From Oscillospiraceae bacterium (GTDB lineage: Bacteria > Bacillota > Clostridia > Oscillospirales > Acutalibacteraceae): 51,627 nucleotides of DNA. Below are positions 33,126 through 41,772 of this stretch, piece by piece; position 1 is the first letter of the stretch; every line of letters begins with the position of its first letter. The stretch covers positions 1 to 51,627 of the forward strand of contig SVPG01000014.1 in assembly GCA_015065975.1 (NCBI GenBank), read 5' to 3'. The position numbers were made by a program, and so were the translations under genes. The notes below the pieces were generated by a model. The model searched no databases. It was not told the DNA's origin and saw only the letters and a list, made by a program, of their open reading frames with translations.

Positions 33126-34019
33126 TCAGCCGGCTATGCCGTTTTCGACGCAGTAGCGGTAGTTTGCCTGGTGCTCGGAGAAGGTGAGAGCGTAGTAGAC
33201 CTTTGCGTTGGCATCGATATAGAAGAAGAAGGAATTGACGCTGTGGTCGGGATAGAGCGCGCCCTTGATGGCGTTGATGCTCGGGCAGCAGATGGGTCCC
33301 TTGGGAAGTCCGACGTTGCCCGAGCCGTTGGTGGTGTCATATTCGCTGACAAAACCCTCGGGACAGGTCGATTTGATGTACGGATAATAAATGGTGATAT
33401 CCGAGCCGAGATAGCCTGCGGTTGCGGTGCCGTTGACGCCGTTGCCGTTGGGATACTTGATGCGGTTGTAGAATACCGCGGCGCACTTGGGCATTTCGTC
33501 GACGACATATATCTCGCGCTCGACGATGGACGCCATTATCAGAACGTCGTCGAAGGTGAGCGAGGTGTTGTAGTAATCGCCCGTCGAAGAGGCGGCAGCG
33601 ATCATCTCGTCGGTGACCTTGACGTCAAAATTGTTGAGAAAACGTCTTATGACCGATGCGGGAGATTCGCCGATATAGAAATCGTATGTGTCGGGATAGA
33701 GATAACCCTCGAGATAATAAACCCTGTCGGAAAGCTCGGAGAAGGGGGGAAGGAAGCTGTATTCTCCGGAGAAATCGGTGGTGTTCATGGTGTTGTAGAA
33801 ATCGGCAGCCGTACAGACTCCGTTCTGCTCGAGAAGCTGAGCTATCTGCATTACATTGTATCCCTCGGGGAAGGTCACGCGCACGGTTGCGGGTGCCTCG
33901 GACTGCTGACCGCCGCCGGAAATGGCGGGTACGGAAGGTCCGTCCTCGGAGGTTATGCAGGCGCTGAGGGTGAGCATAAGAGCGAGGCAGAGAAGAACGG
34001 CAGAAATCAAACGCTTCAT
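33126..34019 (-). CDS. mltG: MltG-like endolytic transglycosylase lipoprotein
   Basis: MltG cleaves nascent glycan strands and sets their length. The product has 297 residues. The signal peptide ends in the lipobox LSAC, so the anchor is a lipid rather than the single transmembrane helix found in many MltG. The domain has YYLEGYLYPDTYDF, the catalytic Glu in MASIVEREIY, and the GLPKGPICCPSINAIKGAL segment. The LysM-like N-terminal part seems short. It is the first gene of its operon, with its own promoter. Confidence 0.92.
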   Translation of the reverse strand: MKRLISAVLLCLALMLTLSACITSEDGPSVPAISGGGQQSEAPATVRVTFPEGYNVMQIAQLLEQNGVCTAADFYNTMNTTDFSGEYSFLPPFSELSDRVYYLEGYLYPDTYDFYIGESPASVIRRFLNNFDVKVTDEMIAAASSTGDYYNTSLTFDDVLIMASIVEREIYVVDEMPKCAAVFYNRIKYPNGNGVNGTATAGYLGSDITIYYPYIKSTCPEGFVSEYDTTNGSGNVGLPKGPICCPSINAIKGALYPDHSVNSFFFYIDANAKVYYALTFSEHQANYRYCVENGIAG

Positions 34020-34068
34020 AATCGTATGTTTTCCTTTCTTTTACATATAAATACATAATATTACTTTA

Positions 34069-34097
34069 ATTATAACTGTGTTGTGTCGGGCAGTCAA
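34069..34097 (-). promoter_or_regulatory. mltG operon promoter
   Basis: On the minus strand TTGACT, 17 bases, TATAAT. It is divergent from the leader-peptide promoter 33 bases away. Confidence 0.78.
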
Positions 34098-34129
34098 CCG
34101 CCGTGTATAAGAAATTTTTCAAATGAATA

Positions 34130-34158
34130 TTGACAAGAGGAAAAAGCAGATGTATAAT
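34130..34158 (+). promoter_or_regulatory. Sigma-A promoter of the phenylacetate-CoA ligase operon
   Basis: TTGACA at 34130-34135, 17 bases, TATAAT at 34153-34158: a consensus match. Transcription would begin near 34165 and carry the leader peptide. Confidence 0.88.
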
Positions 34159-34190
34159 TATTAAAACTTTCTCGAAAGGACGGGCGCGTA

Positions 34191-34256
34191 ATGTTTAGCA
34201 ATTACTTTTACTTTTACTTTACTAAAGCGATGGATTGCTGCATTGACCGTGCCTGA
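34191..34256 (+). CDS. Phe/Tyr-rich attenuator leader peptide
   Basis: The frame has 21 codons. Codons 5-10 read Tyr-Phe-Tyr-Phe-Tyr-Phe, after MFSN; Phe is also at position 2, giving four Phe and three Tyr in ten codons. GAAAGGA lies ten bases before the ATG. The stop is followed by the attenuator stem, and codons 13-15 (GCG ATG GAT) are one half of the alternative hairpin. Ribosomes slowed by low Phe-tRNA or Tyr-tRNA would stop before that half, as in classical leader-peptide attenuation. It is not expected to have a function as a peptide. Confidence 0.85.
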   Translation: MFSNYFYFYFTKAMDCCIDRA

Positions 34257-34330
34257 CCGAGAGTCACAAACAGTTAATCAGACATCCATCGCAGTTTTGG
34301 CGTGCAGCCGAAGCGATGGATGTTTTTTTA
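34227..34330 (+). promoter_or_regulatory. Attenuator: antiterminator and terminator alternatives
   Basis: The terminator is the 11-bp stem ACATCCATCGC (34282-34292) with GCGATGGATGT (34313-34323) followed by a run of T. The 5' arm can instead pair, nine bases perfect, with GCGATGGAT (34227-34235) inside the leader ORF. If the ribosome reaches the leader stop it covers that segment and the terminator forms; if it stalls on the Phe/Tyr codons the antiterminator forms and the ligase is transcribed. Confidence 0.85.
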
Positions 34331-34361
34331 TTCAATCTTTTTAGAAAGCTGTGATTAAGAA

Positions 34362-35663
34362 ATGGAACGCTACTATCAACCGGAAATCGAGACCATGCCG
34401 CGCGAGGAGCTTAAAAAGCTTCAGAGCGAGAGACTGGTAAAGCAGGTTCAGCACGTTTACGACAACGTACCCTATTATCGCGCCAAGATGGACGCAAAGG
34501 GTGTCAAGCCGTCCGATATAAAGGGCGTTGAAGACCTGCACAAGCTGCCCTTCCTCAGCAAGGACGACCTCAGAGAAGCCTATCCCTACGGACTTCTCGC
34601 AAAGCCTCTTGAGGAATGTGTAAGAATCCAGTCCACTTCCGGTACCACAGGACGCCGTGTTGTCGCATTCTACACCCAGCACGACATCGACCTCTGGGAA
34701 GACTGCTGCGCAAGAGCCATTACGGCTGTCGGCGGAACGAAGGAAGACGTATGCCAGGTCTGTTACGGCTACGGTCTGTTCACAGGCGGACCCGGTCTCA
34801 ACGGCGGTTCCCATAAGGTCGGCTGTCTGACCCTCCCGATGTCCTCGGGCAACACCGACCGTCAGCTCCAGTTCATGACCGACCTCAAGGCCACCATTCT
34901 CTGCTGCACACCGTCCTACGCTGCATATCTTGCAGAGTCGGCAATCGAGAGCGGCCTAAGAAAGGACCTCTGCCTCAAGGCAGGTATCTTCGGCGCTGAG
35001 GCGTGGACTCAGGAAATGAGAAACGACATCGAGGAAAAACTCGGTATTAAGGCATATGACATCTACGGTCTGACCGAGCTGAGCGGACCGGGCGTATCCT
35101 TCGAGTGCTCCGCACAGGGCGGAATGCACATCTGCGAGGACCATTTCATCGCAGAGATCATCGACCCCGTCACCGAGGAGGTTCTTCCCTACGGCCAGAA
35201 GGGTGAGCTTGTCTTCACAGCTATCACCAAGGAAGCCTTCCCGATGATCCGTTACCGCACACGCGATATCTGCGTCCTCAATGAGGAGCCCTGCTCCTGC
35301 GGACGTACACATATCCGTATGTCGAAGCCCATGGGCAGAAGCGACGATATGCTCATCATCCGCGGCGTCAACGTATTCCCGTCCCAGATCGAGACCGTTC
35401 TCCTCAACAAGGGAATGAGCGCAAACTATCAGATCATCGTTGACCGTGAAAACAACAGCGATACACTCGACGTTGAGGTCGAGATGCCGCCCGAGCTCAT
35501 GTCCGACTCCGTTGCAGTTATCGCAAAGAAGGAGAAGGAGATCGTCATGGCTCTCAAGGCTATGCTCGGCATCATGGCAAAGGTTCACCTCGTAGCACCC
35601 AAGTCCATTGCCCGCAGCGAGGGCAAAGCTGTCAGAATAATCGACAAGCGCAAGCTCTATTGA
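34362..35663 (+). CDS. paaK: Phenylacetate-CoA ligase
   Basis: This AMP-forming enzyme activates phenylacetate (or related aryl acetates) to the CoA thioester. The product has 433 residues, typical of the family. The P-loop STSGTTGRR lies near 90-98, the adenylate motif YGLTELSGPG near residue 240, the DDMLIIRGVNVFPSQIE segment near residue 330, and the catalytic Lys in GKAVRIIDKRKLY near the end. A CGRTH motif (PCSCGRTH) follows a conserved cysteine pair. The ribosome site is weak (AAGAA). It follows the Phe/Tyr attenuator and precedes an ACT-domain gene; both suggest aromatic amino-acid metabolism. The actual acid is unknown. Confidence 0.95.
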   Translation: MERYYQPEIETMPREELKKLQSERLVKQVQHVYDNVPYYRAKMDAKGVKPSDIKGVEDLHKLPFLSKDDLREAYPYGLLAKPLEECVRIQSTSGTTGRRVVAFYTQHDIDLWEDCCARAITAVGGTKEDVCQVCYGYGLFTGGPGLNGGSHKVGCLTLPMSSGNTDRQLQFMTDLKATILCCTPSYAAYLAESAIESGLRKDLCLKAGIFGAEAWTQEMRNDIEEKLGIKAYDIYGLTELSGPGVSFECSAQGGMHICEDHFIAEIIDPVTEEVLPYGQKGELVFTAITKEAFPMIRYRTRDICVLNEEPCSCGRTHIRMSKPMGRSDDMLIIRGVNVFPSQIETVLLNKGMSANYQIIVDRENNSDTLDVEVEMPPELMSDSVAVIAKKEKEIVMALKAMLGIMAKVHLVAPKSIARSEGKAVRIIDKRKLY

Positions 35664-35686
35664 TATTTTGAAAGGAAGATCCGACA

Positions 35687-36091
35687 ATGACTATAAAGCA
35701 GATTTCCGTTTTTATCGAAAATAAGACCGGTCAGCTCTCAGAGTTCATTTCCCTGCTTGCTGACAACAACATAGATCTCCAGGCTCTCTCGATGGCTGAG
35801 GCACAGGATTACGGCGTTCTTCGAATCGTCGTCGACAAGCCCGAGGAGACCGCAGAGCTTCTTCGCGCAAACGAGTGGCCCTGCTCCGTGACCGACGTTC
35901 TTGCCGTTATGGTTCCCGACAAGCCCGGCAGCCTGACAAAGATCCTCTCGGTCATTGCCGAGAACAATATCGGTCTTGCATACTCCTATGCATTCCTGTC
36001 AAAGACTCAGGGTCACGCCTGTGTCGTCCTTCGTGTTGACGACAACGACGGCGTTCAGAAGATCCTCGAAAACGCAGGAGTCATCGACTGA
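35687..36091 (+). CDS. Tandem ACT-domain amino-acid-binding protein
   Basis: The product has 134 residues: two ACT domains (about 2-68 and 69-134), each with a GQLSEFISLLADNNIDLQ / PGSLTKILSVIAENNIGLAY signature. ACT domains bind amino acids and regulate enzymes. It lies 23 bases after paaK with GAAAGGA upstream, an arrangement conserved in Clostridia near indolepyruvate oxidoreductases. It probably binds an aromatic amino acid and tunes the ligase pathway. Direct evidence for the ligand is lacking. Confidence 0.92.
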   Translation: MTIKQISVFIENKTGQLSEFISLLADNNIDLQALSMAEAQDYGVLRIVVDKPEETAELLRANEWPCSVTDVLAVMVPDKPGSLTKILSVIAENNIGLAYSYAFLSKTQGHACVVLRVDDNDGVQKILENAGVID

Positions 36092-36099
36092 TAAAAAAG

Positions 36100-36134
36100 A
36101 AGGACGCGTCAATTTTAATTTGACGCGTCCTTTT
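36100..36134 (+). terminator. Terminator of the paaK-ACT operon
   Basis: A 13-bp perfect stem starting AAGGACGCGTCAA (TTTTAA loop) followed by a T-rich end. Confidence 0.88.
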
Positions 36135-36137
36135 ATG

Positions 36138-36166
36138 TTGTGAAAAACCGTGCCATGGGTTATAAT
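36138..36166 (+). promoter_or_regulatory. DUF362 gene promoter
   Basis: TTGTGA, 17 bases, TATAAT (36161-36166), directly after the preceding terminator. Confidence 0.7.
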
Positions 36167-36198
36167 CAGATCAAACAAGGATAAAAGGAGAGGTAAAT

Positions 36199-37065
36199 AT
36201 GAGCACTGCCGTTTATTTTTCGCGCACCATTACACCCGAAAAGGTGCTTGAGCTTTTCAAAATGATAGATAAAAAACTCTCGGGCAAGGTCGCGGTAAAG
36301 GTACATTCGGGCGAGAAGGGCAACCAGAATTTCCTCAAGCCCGATTTCTGGAAACCCGTTATCGATTTTGTCGGCGGCACGGTGGTCGAGTGCAACACCG
36401 CGTATGACGGCGAGCGCAACGATACCGAACGTCATAAGAAGCTCCTTTCATATCACGGCTGGACAGAAAATTTTGACGTCGACCTGCTCGACGAAGAGGG
36501 TCCCGATATGGAGCTTGATATCCCCGGCGGCAAGGTCATAAAGAAGAACTTCGTCGGAAAGAATCTTGCAAAATACGACTCGATGCTTGTTCTGTCCCAT
36601 TTCAAGGGTCACCCGATGGGCGGTTACGGCGGAGCGCTCAAGCAGCTCTCCATAGGCGTTGCCTCCTCCTTCGGCAAGGCGTATATCCACGGAGCGGGCG
36701 AGCCCGAGAAGATATGGACCGCCGAGCACGATCTGTTCCTCGAATCGATGGCAGACGCCGCAGGCTCGGTCGTCGACTATTTCGGCGGAAACATCATCTA
36801 TGTCAACGTCATGAAGAATATGAGCGTCGACTGCGACTGCTGTGCGATAGCAGAGGATCCCTGCATAGCCGATATCGGTGTGCTCGTTTCCACCGATCCC
36901 ATCGCCATCGATCAGGCCTGCATCGACCTTGTCAATGCATCGGACGATCCGGGCAAACCGCATCTTCTCGAGCGAATCGAGAGCCGCAACGGCGTGCATA
37001 CCATCGAGGCGGCAGCCGAGCTCGGCTACGGCTCGAGAGAGTATGAGCTGATAGAGATTGACTGA
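36199..37065 (+). CDS. DUF362-domain protein
   Basis: The product has 288 residues. The DUF362 fold is indicated by VAVKVHSGEKGNQNFLKPDF, VLSHFKGHPMGGYGGALKQLSIGVASS and STDPIAIDQACIDLV. The ferredoxin domain often fused to DUF362 is absent, but DCDCCAIAEDPC offers a cysteine group that could hold a metal. These proteins are common in anaerobes; their role is unknown. GGAGAGG precedes the ATG. It is a single-gene unit with its own promoter and terminator. Confidence 0.88.
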   Translation: MSTAVYFSRTITPEKVLELFKMIDKKLSGKVAVKVHSGEKGNQNFLKPDFWKPVIDFVGGTVVECNTAYDGERNDTERHKKLLSYHGWTENFDVDLLDEEGPDMELDIPGGKVIKKNFVGKNLAKYDSMLVLSHFKGHPMGGYGGALKQLSIGVASSFGKAYIHGAGEPEKIWTAEHDLFLESMADAAGSVVDYFGGNIIYVNVMKNMSVDCDCCAIAEDPCIADIGVLVSTDPIAIDQACIDLVNASDDPGKPHLLERIESRNGVHTIEAAAELGYGSREYELIEID

Positions 37066-37073
37066 TAAATATA

Positions 37074-37106
37074 AAAGCTCCCTGCCGCAAGGCAGGGAGC
37101 TTTTTG
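37074..37106. terminator. Terminator shared by convergent genes
   Basis: A 13-bp stem starting AAAGCTCCCTGCC is followed by T5 on the plus strand; the minus-strand tail (TTTTATATTTAT) is weaker. It sits between the DUF362 gene and the opposing lipoprotein gene. Confidence 0.85.
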
Positions 37107-37113
37107 CTGTAAT

Positions 37114-37710
37114 TTACTGTGCCGCCAGCAGACCGTTGAGCTCGACGACGATATCCATGATGGCGTTGAGCAGATCCTGCTGATTCTGAGACGAGGGTGA
37201 AGCGATAAAATCGGGATACGAATTCATATATGCATCGGTTGCACCCGAGAGATTTATAAGCAGGGAATGTATCTGTGTGCAGTCGGCAGGCAGACTGTCG
37301 GTGGGGTAGTTGTTTATCATTCTCGTCCAGCTTGAAACGCTGTCGCGCAGGACGATGTATTTCTTGTTGCTTCCGAGCTTTGAGGGAGATGTTCCTGCGA
37401 GCTCGTCCTCAAGACCCGAGATCGAGAAGAGAAGATCGGTGTATTCGTCAAGTCTTGCGGCGGCACCTGCGCGGTACTGAGCCGAGTCCTCCGCAGTCGG
37501 CCATGTGTAGGTAACAGCCTCGATGACAACGGGTCTGGTTGTTGTGGCTGCGGTGGTCTGCTCGGTGACTGCATCGCCTGCGGAAACGGCAGGATCGTTT
37601 GCAGCCTCGCCCGAAGCCGAGCCAGAAGCGGAAGCCTTGCCCGTGCAGGCGGTCATCGCGATGAGAAGGAAGATCGTACAGCACAGAGCGAAAAAGGTTA
37701 TCTTTTTCAT
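37114..37710 (-). CDS. Lipoprotein of unknown function
   Basis: The product has 198 residues. The lipobox is MTAC. A Ser/Ala/Thr-rich spacer (to about residue 62) is followed by a helical domain (QYRAGAAARLDEYTDLLFSISGL to NAIMDIVVELNGLL). The start MKKITFFALCC has AAAGGGA upstream, and the frame extends 18 codons earlier without a site. It has its own promoter downstream of spoIIE. No family is recognised. Confidence 0.75.
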   Translation of the reverse strand: MKKITFFALCCTIFLLIAMTACTGKASASGSASGEAANDPAVSAGDAVTEQTTAATTTRPVVIEAVTYTWPTAEDSAQYRAGAAARLDEYTDLLFSISGLEDELAGTSPSKLGSNKKYIVLRDSVSSWTRMINNYPTDSLPADCTQIHSLLINLSGATDAYMNSYPDFIASPSSQNQQDLLNAIMDIVVELNGLLAAQ

Positions 37711-37754
37711 TTTATCAATCCCTTTCACAAAATGATATATGTCTCTTTTTGGGT

Positions 37755-37783
37755 ATTGTATCATAATCGAAAGAGAAAATCAA
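37755..37783 (-). promoter_or_regulatory. Promoter for the 37114 lipoprotein
   Basis: On the minus strand TTGATT, 17 bases, TACAAT, just after spoIIE. Confidence 0.65.
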
Positions 37784-37791
37784 TTTTTCAT

Positions 37792-40077
37792 TTAAGCCGA
37801 TTTGCGAGAATCGGAGACGATGGCCGCGAGAACGGTTATATCGTCGTCGTGTCCGCCCGACCTTCTGGCGCAGGCGAGGGAGAGAAGGTTTTTCGCAAGA
37901 GCGCTGGGCTCGCCCTCAAACTGCATGAGCTCCTCGGTCAGCCATTCGCAGTCGCCGTCGTCGGCGCCGTCGCTGACCATTACAACGACGTCGCCCGCGT
38001 CGAGACTGACCGTCTCCATCGAGGTGTCGGCACCGCGCAGTATTCCGAGAGGGAGTGAGTGAGGCTCAATCTCGACTATCCTGTTTTCGTGCCTTATGAA
38101 GGAGCGCGCCGACCCCGCCTTGACGAAGGACGCCTTTCCCGAAAAGAGGTCGAGTGAGAAGCAGTCGGCGGTCGAGAGGGATTCATCGTCCGATTTGACG
38201 AGAAGGGCTGAGTTTACGATGCGCAGAGCATTTTCGCAGGTGAACCCCGCCCTGAGCAGACGGGAGAGAAGAGCGCAGGTCATCGCGCTGTCGACAGCCG
38301 CCCTGCCGCCGCTGCCCATACCGTCGCTGATGAGCATATATGACGAGCTGTCCGTTGTAAAAATATCGTAACTGTCGCCGCACAGCCGTTCGCCTCTGCA
38401 GCTGTGCTGAGCGGCACCGCACATCAGCTCAAAGGGTGCCGTCTCGCACATTTTTATCGTGTATCCCTTGTCGCACGCCGTGACCGTCGGCTCCGACAGC
38501 TCGATACCGATGCGCTCGCCGATGACATCGCCGAGCAGCTTTCTCGGAACGCAGGAGCGGTCACGGTCGACTATGACGGCGCTGATTTTTACGGCACCGT
38601 CCGACCCCGAACACCTTATGCTGTCGGCACGGTACCCCGCGTCGGTGAGAGCCTTCGATACCTGATCGGTCAGGGAAGCATCAAGGCTTTCGAGCGCCGA
38701 GGTCTCGTCGGCAAGCTCGTACAGCATCGAGCCCATTCCGCCGAGCTGTTCGGCGAGAACCGAGCGAACCTGAGCCGTGCGGCGTTTTGCGATGCGTCTT
38801 GCCGAAAATTCGGCAAAGAGCATATTGAGCCGACCGATAAGCTCGTCCGCCTTCGCGCAGTTTTCGGTAAGTGTTTTGGGTGCGTTTGCCCTTGTGAGCG
38901 TGCCGCCCTCCTTCAGGATTTCACACGCGCGGTCAAGCGCGGCTTTTGTGCGCTCGGCCTTTTCCTCCCAGCAGTAATTCTTTATGCTGCACCCGTCGCA
39001 GATCTCACTTGCGGCTCTGCGGCAGACGGCTTCGGCGTCGGGCTCGTTTATTCTGCCAAGCTTCTGACCGAGCTCGTCCATCGTCTCCGATATGCCGCTC
39101 AGAGCGTCGGCGGCCATATTGAGCCTCTCGGGAATGTCGTTTGAAGGAAGGGTCTCGGGCGGCTCACGGCGGCGAAACACCGAGAACAGCTTTTCGTAGA
39201 ATCCGCCTCGTATCAGGGGGAAGATGATGGAGGCGAGAAGCACCTCGATGAGAAAATAAATGTTTATGTTGTCCGATGCGAGGGAGGCTATTGAGCAGGC
39301 GATGGAAAACGCCGCGGCACAGGCGATTTTTCCGACCATCGAGAATGCGCCGCAGACAAGACCTGCCGCAGCGCAGGTGCCCGCGAAAGCGTAGTTTTCC
39401 GTTGCGGCGGCGATGGCGACACCGACCGAAATTCCCGCGATCGCTCCGCCCTGGGAGCCGCGCTCGTGTCCGATCGCCATTATGCATACAAGAAGCAGAA
39501 CGGCGCCGGGCGAGATGCCCGCAAGCGTTATCCGGCACAGCGGTATTGAAGCGACGACGGCCGTCACGATGAGTGAGCCCTGCTCACGCCCCGTCAGATA
39601 TCCTCCGCCGAGCTTCGGCAGACACTCGAGAGCCTCGGCAAAGAAGAAGGTGCTTCCCGCCGCTATGAGAGCCTCCGCCGAATATACGGTCAGGTCGTAA
39701 AGCGAGACCGAGCCTACCGACGCGCTGACGGTAACTCCCGTCAGAAGCACCCCCGCGAGAGCGGCGCAGGGTGCAAAAGCGGGGTGACGGCTGATCGAGC
39801 GCAGCTCTGCAAGCGCCCATTTTATGCCTGCGGCGGCAAGCGCGCAGGCTATGTACCGAAGTCGGTTTTCGACAGAACCGGGGAGAAGGATTCCCGTGAT
39901 AACGCCGAGAAGTCCCGACGACATACCGCCGCTTGGCAGTGCCGCAACGTACGCCGCGCCGAAGGGCGCCAGCCTGTCTATGAGACATACCCGCGAGATG
40001 AGTACGCCCAGCACGGCAAAAACTATGCTCTCGCCGATCTTCTTTTTTGTAAGTCTTCCGCTTTTCACACCGTCCAT
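37792..40077 (-). CDS. spoIIE: Stage II sporulation protein E
   Basis: This membrane phosphatase dephosphorylates SpoIIAA to activate sigma-F in the forespore. The product has 761 residues. The N-terminal half (about 15-300) has ten or so transmembrane helices; a central region follows, with a cysteine cluster CDGCSIKNYCWEE; the PP2C-type phosphatase domain ends the protein, with DGMGSGGRAAVDS near residue 583 and SDGADDGDCEWL. GAAAGGA precedes the ATG. It marks the organism as an endospore former or a relative with sporulation genes. Confidence 0.96.
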   Translation of the reverse strand: MDGVKSGRLTKKKIGESIVFAVLGVLISRVCLIDRLAPFGAAYVAALPSGGMSSGLLGVITGILLPGSVENRLRYIACALAAAGIKWALAELRSISRHPAFAPCAALAGVLLTGVTVSASVGSVSLYDLTVYSAEALIAAGSTFFFAEALECLPKLGGGYLTGREQGSLIVTAVVASIPLCRITLAGISPGAVLLLVCIMAIGHERGSQGGAIAGISVGVAIAAATENYAFAGTCAAAGLVCGAFSMVGKIACAAAFSIACSIASLASDNINIYFLIEVLLASIIFPLIRGGFYEKLFSVFRRREPPETLPSNDIPERLNMAADALSGISETMDELGQKLGRINEPDAEAVCRRAASEICDGCSIKNYCWEEKAERTKAALDRACEILKEGGTLTRANAPKTLTENCAKADELIGRLNMLFAEFSARRIAKRRTAQVRSVLAEQLGGMGSMLYELADETSALESLDASLTDQVSKALTDAGYRADSIRCSGSDGAVKISAVIVDRDRSCVPRKLLGDVIGERIGIELSEPTVTACDKGYTIKMCETAPFELMCGAAQHSCRGERLCGDSYDIFTTDSSSYMLISDGMGSGGRAAVDSAMTCALLSRLLRAGFTCENALRIVNSALLVKSDDESLSTADCFSLDLFSGKASFVKAGSARSFIRHENRIVEIEPHSLPLGILRGADTSMETVSLDAGDVVVMVSDGADDGDCEWLTEELMQFEGEPSALAKNLLSLACARRSGGHDDDITVLAAIVSDSRKSA

Positions 40078-40152
40078 AAGAGAGTCCTTTCTTATAATTC
40101 CTTTATTTGATTATAGCTTTATGCCGTGTCGAAAAATGCCGCAAAGGGAGAC

Positions 40153-40189
40153 AAAAAATGCGCATTCCGAAGTAATCCGAAATACGCAT
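40153..40189 (-). terminator. Terminator after the histidine kinase gene
   Basis: On the minus strand the stem ATGCGTATTTCGGA / TTCGGAATGCGCAT (some G-U pairs) is followed by TTTTTT. Confidence 0.78.
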
Positions 40190-40195
40190 CTGATG

Positions 40196-41674
40196 TCAGC
40201 TGTTGGTTTTTTGAGTGTCGCTCTGCTCTGCGGCACGGGAAGCGCGGATAAGGTCAAAATGCTCGGCGGTGGGCAGGGATATGGTGACGAGCGTGCCGAC
40301 GCCCTCCTCACTCTCGATCATGAGGTTACCCTGATGGAGAGAGATGAGCTCTTCGGCGACACCGAGACCGATGCCGAAACCGCGTCGGCTGGCGTTTGCC
40401 TTGTAGAATCTTCTCTTGATAAGGGCGAGATCCTTTTCGGCTATACCGCAGCCGTGGTCGCGCACGAGCACCTTTACGTGGTCGCCGTCGCACGACGCTG
40501 TGACATAGACCTCGCCGCCCTGTTCGCTGTATTTTATAGCGTTGTCGATAATGTTGACAAGCACCTGACGGAATCGACCGCGGTCGGCATAGATGGGGGG
40601 GAGGGTGTCGGTCTCGAAGAATGTGAGGCTGACCTTTTCCTGCTCGGCGGTCTTTGAGAAGAAGAGAACGACGTCGGCAACCTCCGCCGCAACGTCGGTC
40701 TTGGCAAAGTCGAGATGCATTCGTCCGCTCTGTATACGGGAGAAGTCGAGAAGCTCCTCAACCAGTCCCGACAGACGCTCGGTCTCGCCGATTATGACCT
40801 TCATTCCCTTTGTGACAAGCTCCTCGTCGCCCGAGCAGGTCATAAGTGTCTCGCCCCAGCCGCGAATGGCGGTCAGCGGGGTGCGAAGCTCGTGAGAAAC
40901 GGAGGAGATGAAATCGTTCTTTATCTTTTCGCCCGCGGCGAGCTCGGCGGCCATCGAGTTTATCGAATCGGCGAGGTTGCCGATCTCGTCCTGATGCTCG
41001 CTCTGCAGACGGATATCAAAGTCGCCCTTTGCGATCTGGCTTGCGCTCTTTGTGATGCTCTTGACGGGCTCGACGATGGAGCGGATAAAATAGTTGCCCG
41101 AAAGCAGCACGAAGAACATGACGACTATTGCAAGGATCGACATAAAGACGGTCATTGTGATGACCATATTGTCCGCCGATTCGAGAGATACGACAAATCG
41201 GACCGCACCTGCACGGGCTCCTTCCCGAACCGAGAGAAGCCGTGTGACGGCGATGATATGCTCACCGTTTGAGTTGGTGCCCTCCCACGAGGCGACACCG
41301 CTCGGATCCTGAGTCGCCATGGTGAAATCGGTGACGCTGTCGAGCGGGTCTGTCTCAAAACCGGTCGACGAGACGATTATGGAGCCCGTCTGATCGATTA
41401 TCTGAAGCTCCATACGGTCGCGGTTTTCAAAGTCCTCGACGAACGCCTGCGCCGCTGAGGTGAAGGTCTTGCCGCTGCCCGAGGAGCCGCCCGTTATCGA
41501 ATAGAAATATTCGGCGGTGGCGGTACTGCGCTCAAAAAGAGCCTGCTCGATATTGTCATAATAGCTTTGCTGAACGAGCAGCGAAAGAGCAAAAACAATA
41601 AGCACCAGCGTGAGCATGATGATGGTGAAGGAATTCCGCAGCCATCGCTTTGTTATACCCGTGCTGCGAATCAT
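40196..41674 (-). CDS. Sensor histidine kinase
   Basis: The product has 492 residues from the ATG. Two transmembrane helices (about 14-34 and 180-202) flank an extracellular sensor region. A HAMP segment leads to the phospho-acceptor His261 (SSVSHELRTPLTAIRGWGE) and the ATPase domain (NIIDNAIKYSEQGG, DHGCGI, FGIGLGVAEE). No ribosome site precedes the ATG. An in-frame CTG at 41734 has AAAGGAGG nine bases upstream, so the true protein may begin 20 residues earlier. Together with the upstream response regulator it forms a two-component pair. The signal is unknown. Confidence 0.95.
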   Translation of the reverse strand: MIRSTGITKRWLRNSFTIIMLTLVLIVFALSLLVQQSYYDNIEQALFERSTATAEYFYSITGGSSGSGKTFTSAAQAFVEDFENRDRMELQIIDQTGSIIVSSTGFETDPLDSVTDFTMATQDPSGVASWEGTNSNGEHIIAVTRLLSVREGARAGAVRFVVSLESADNMVITMTVFMSILAIVVMFFVLLSGNYFIRSIVEPVKSITKSASQIAKGDFDIRLQSEHQDEIGNLADSINSMAAELAAGEKIKNDFISSVSHELRTPLTAIRGWGETLMTCSGDEELVTKGMKVIIGETERLSGLVEELLDFSRIQSGRMHLDFAKTDVAAEVADVVLFFSKTAEQEKVSLTFFETDTLPPIYADRGRFRQVLVNIIDNAIKYSEQGGEVYVTASCDGDHVKVLVRDHGCGIAEKDLALIKRRFYKANASRRGFGIGLGVAEELISLHQGNLMIESEEGVGTLVTISLPTAEHFDLIRASRAAEQSDTQKTNS

Positions 41675-41772
41675 GCGCCATATCGATATGAACGGCGCAG
41701 CTATCTTCTGACCGATGAATTTGAAGAATTTCAGAAACCGCCGCCTCCTTTCGCGTATATTTGAGTGTCAGC

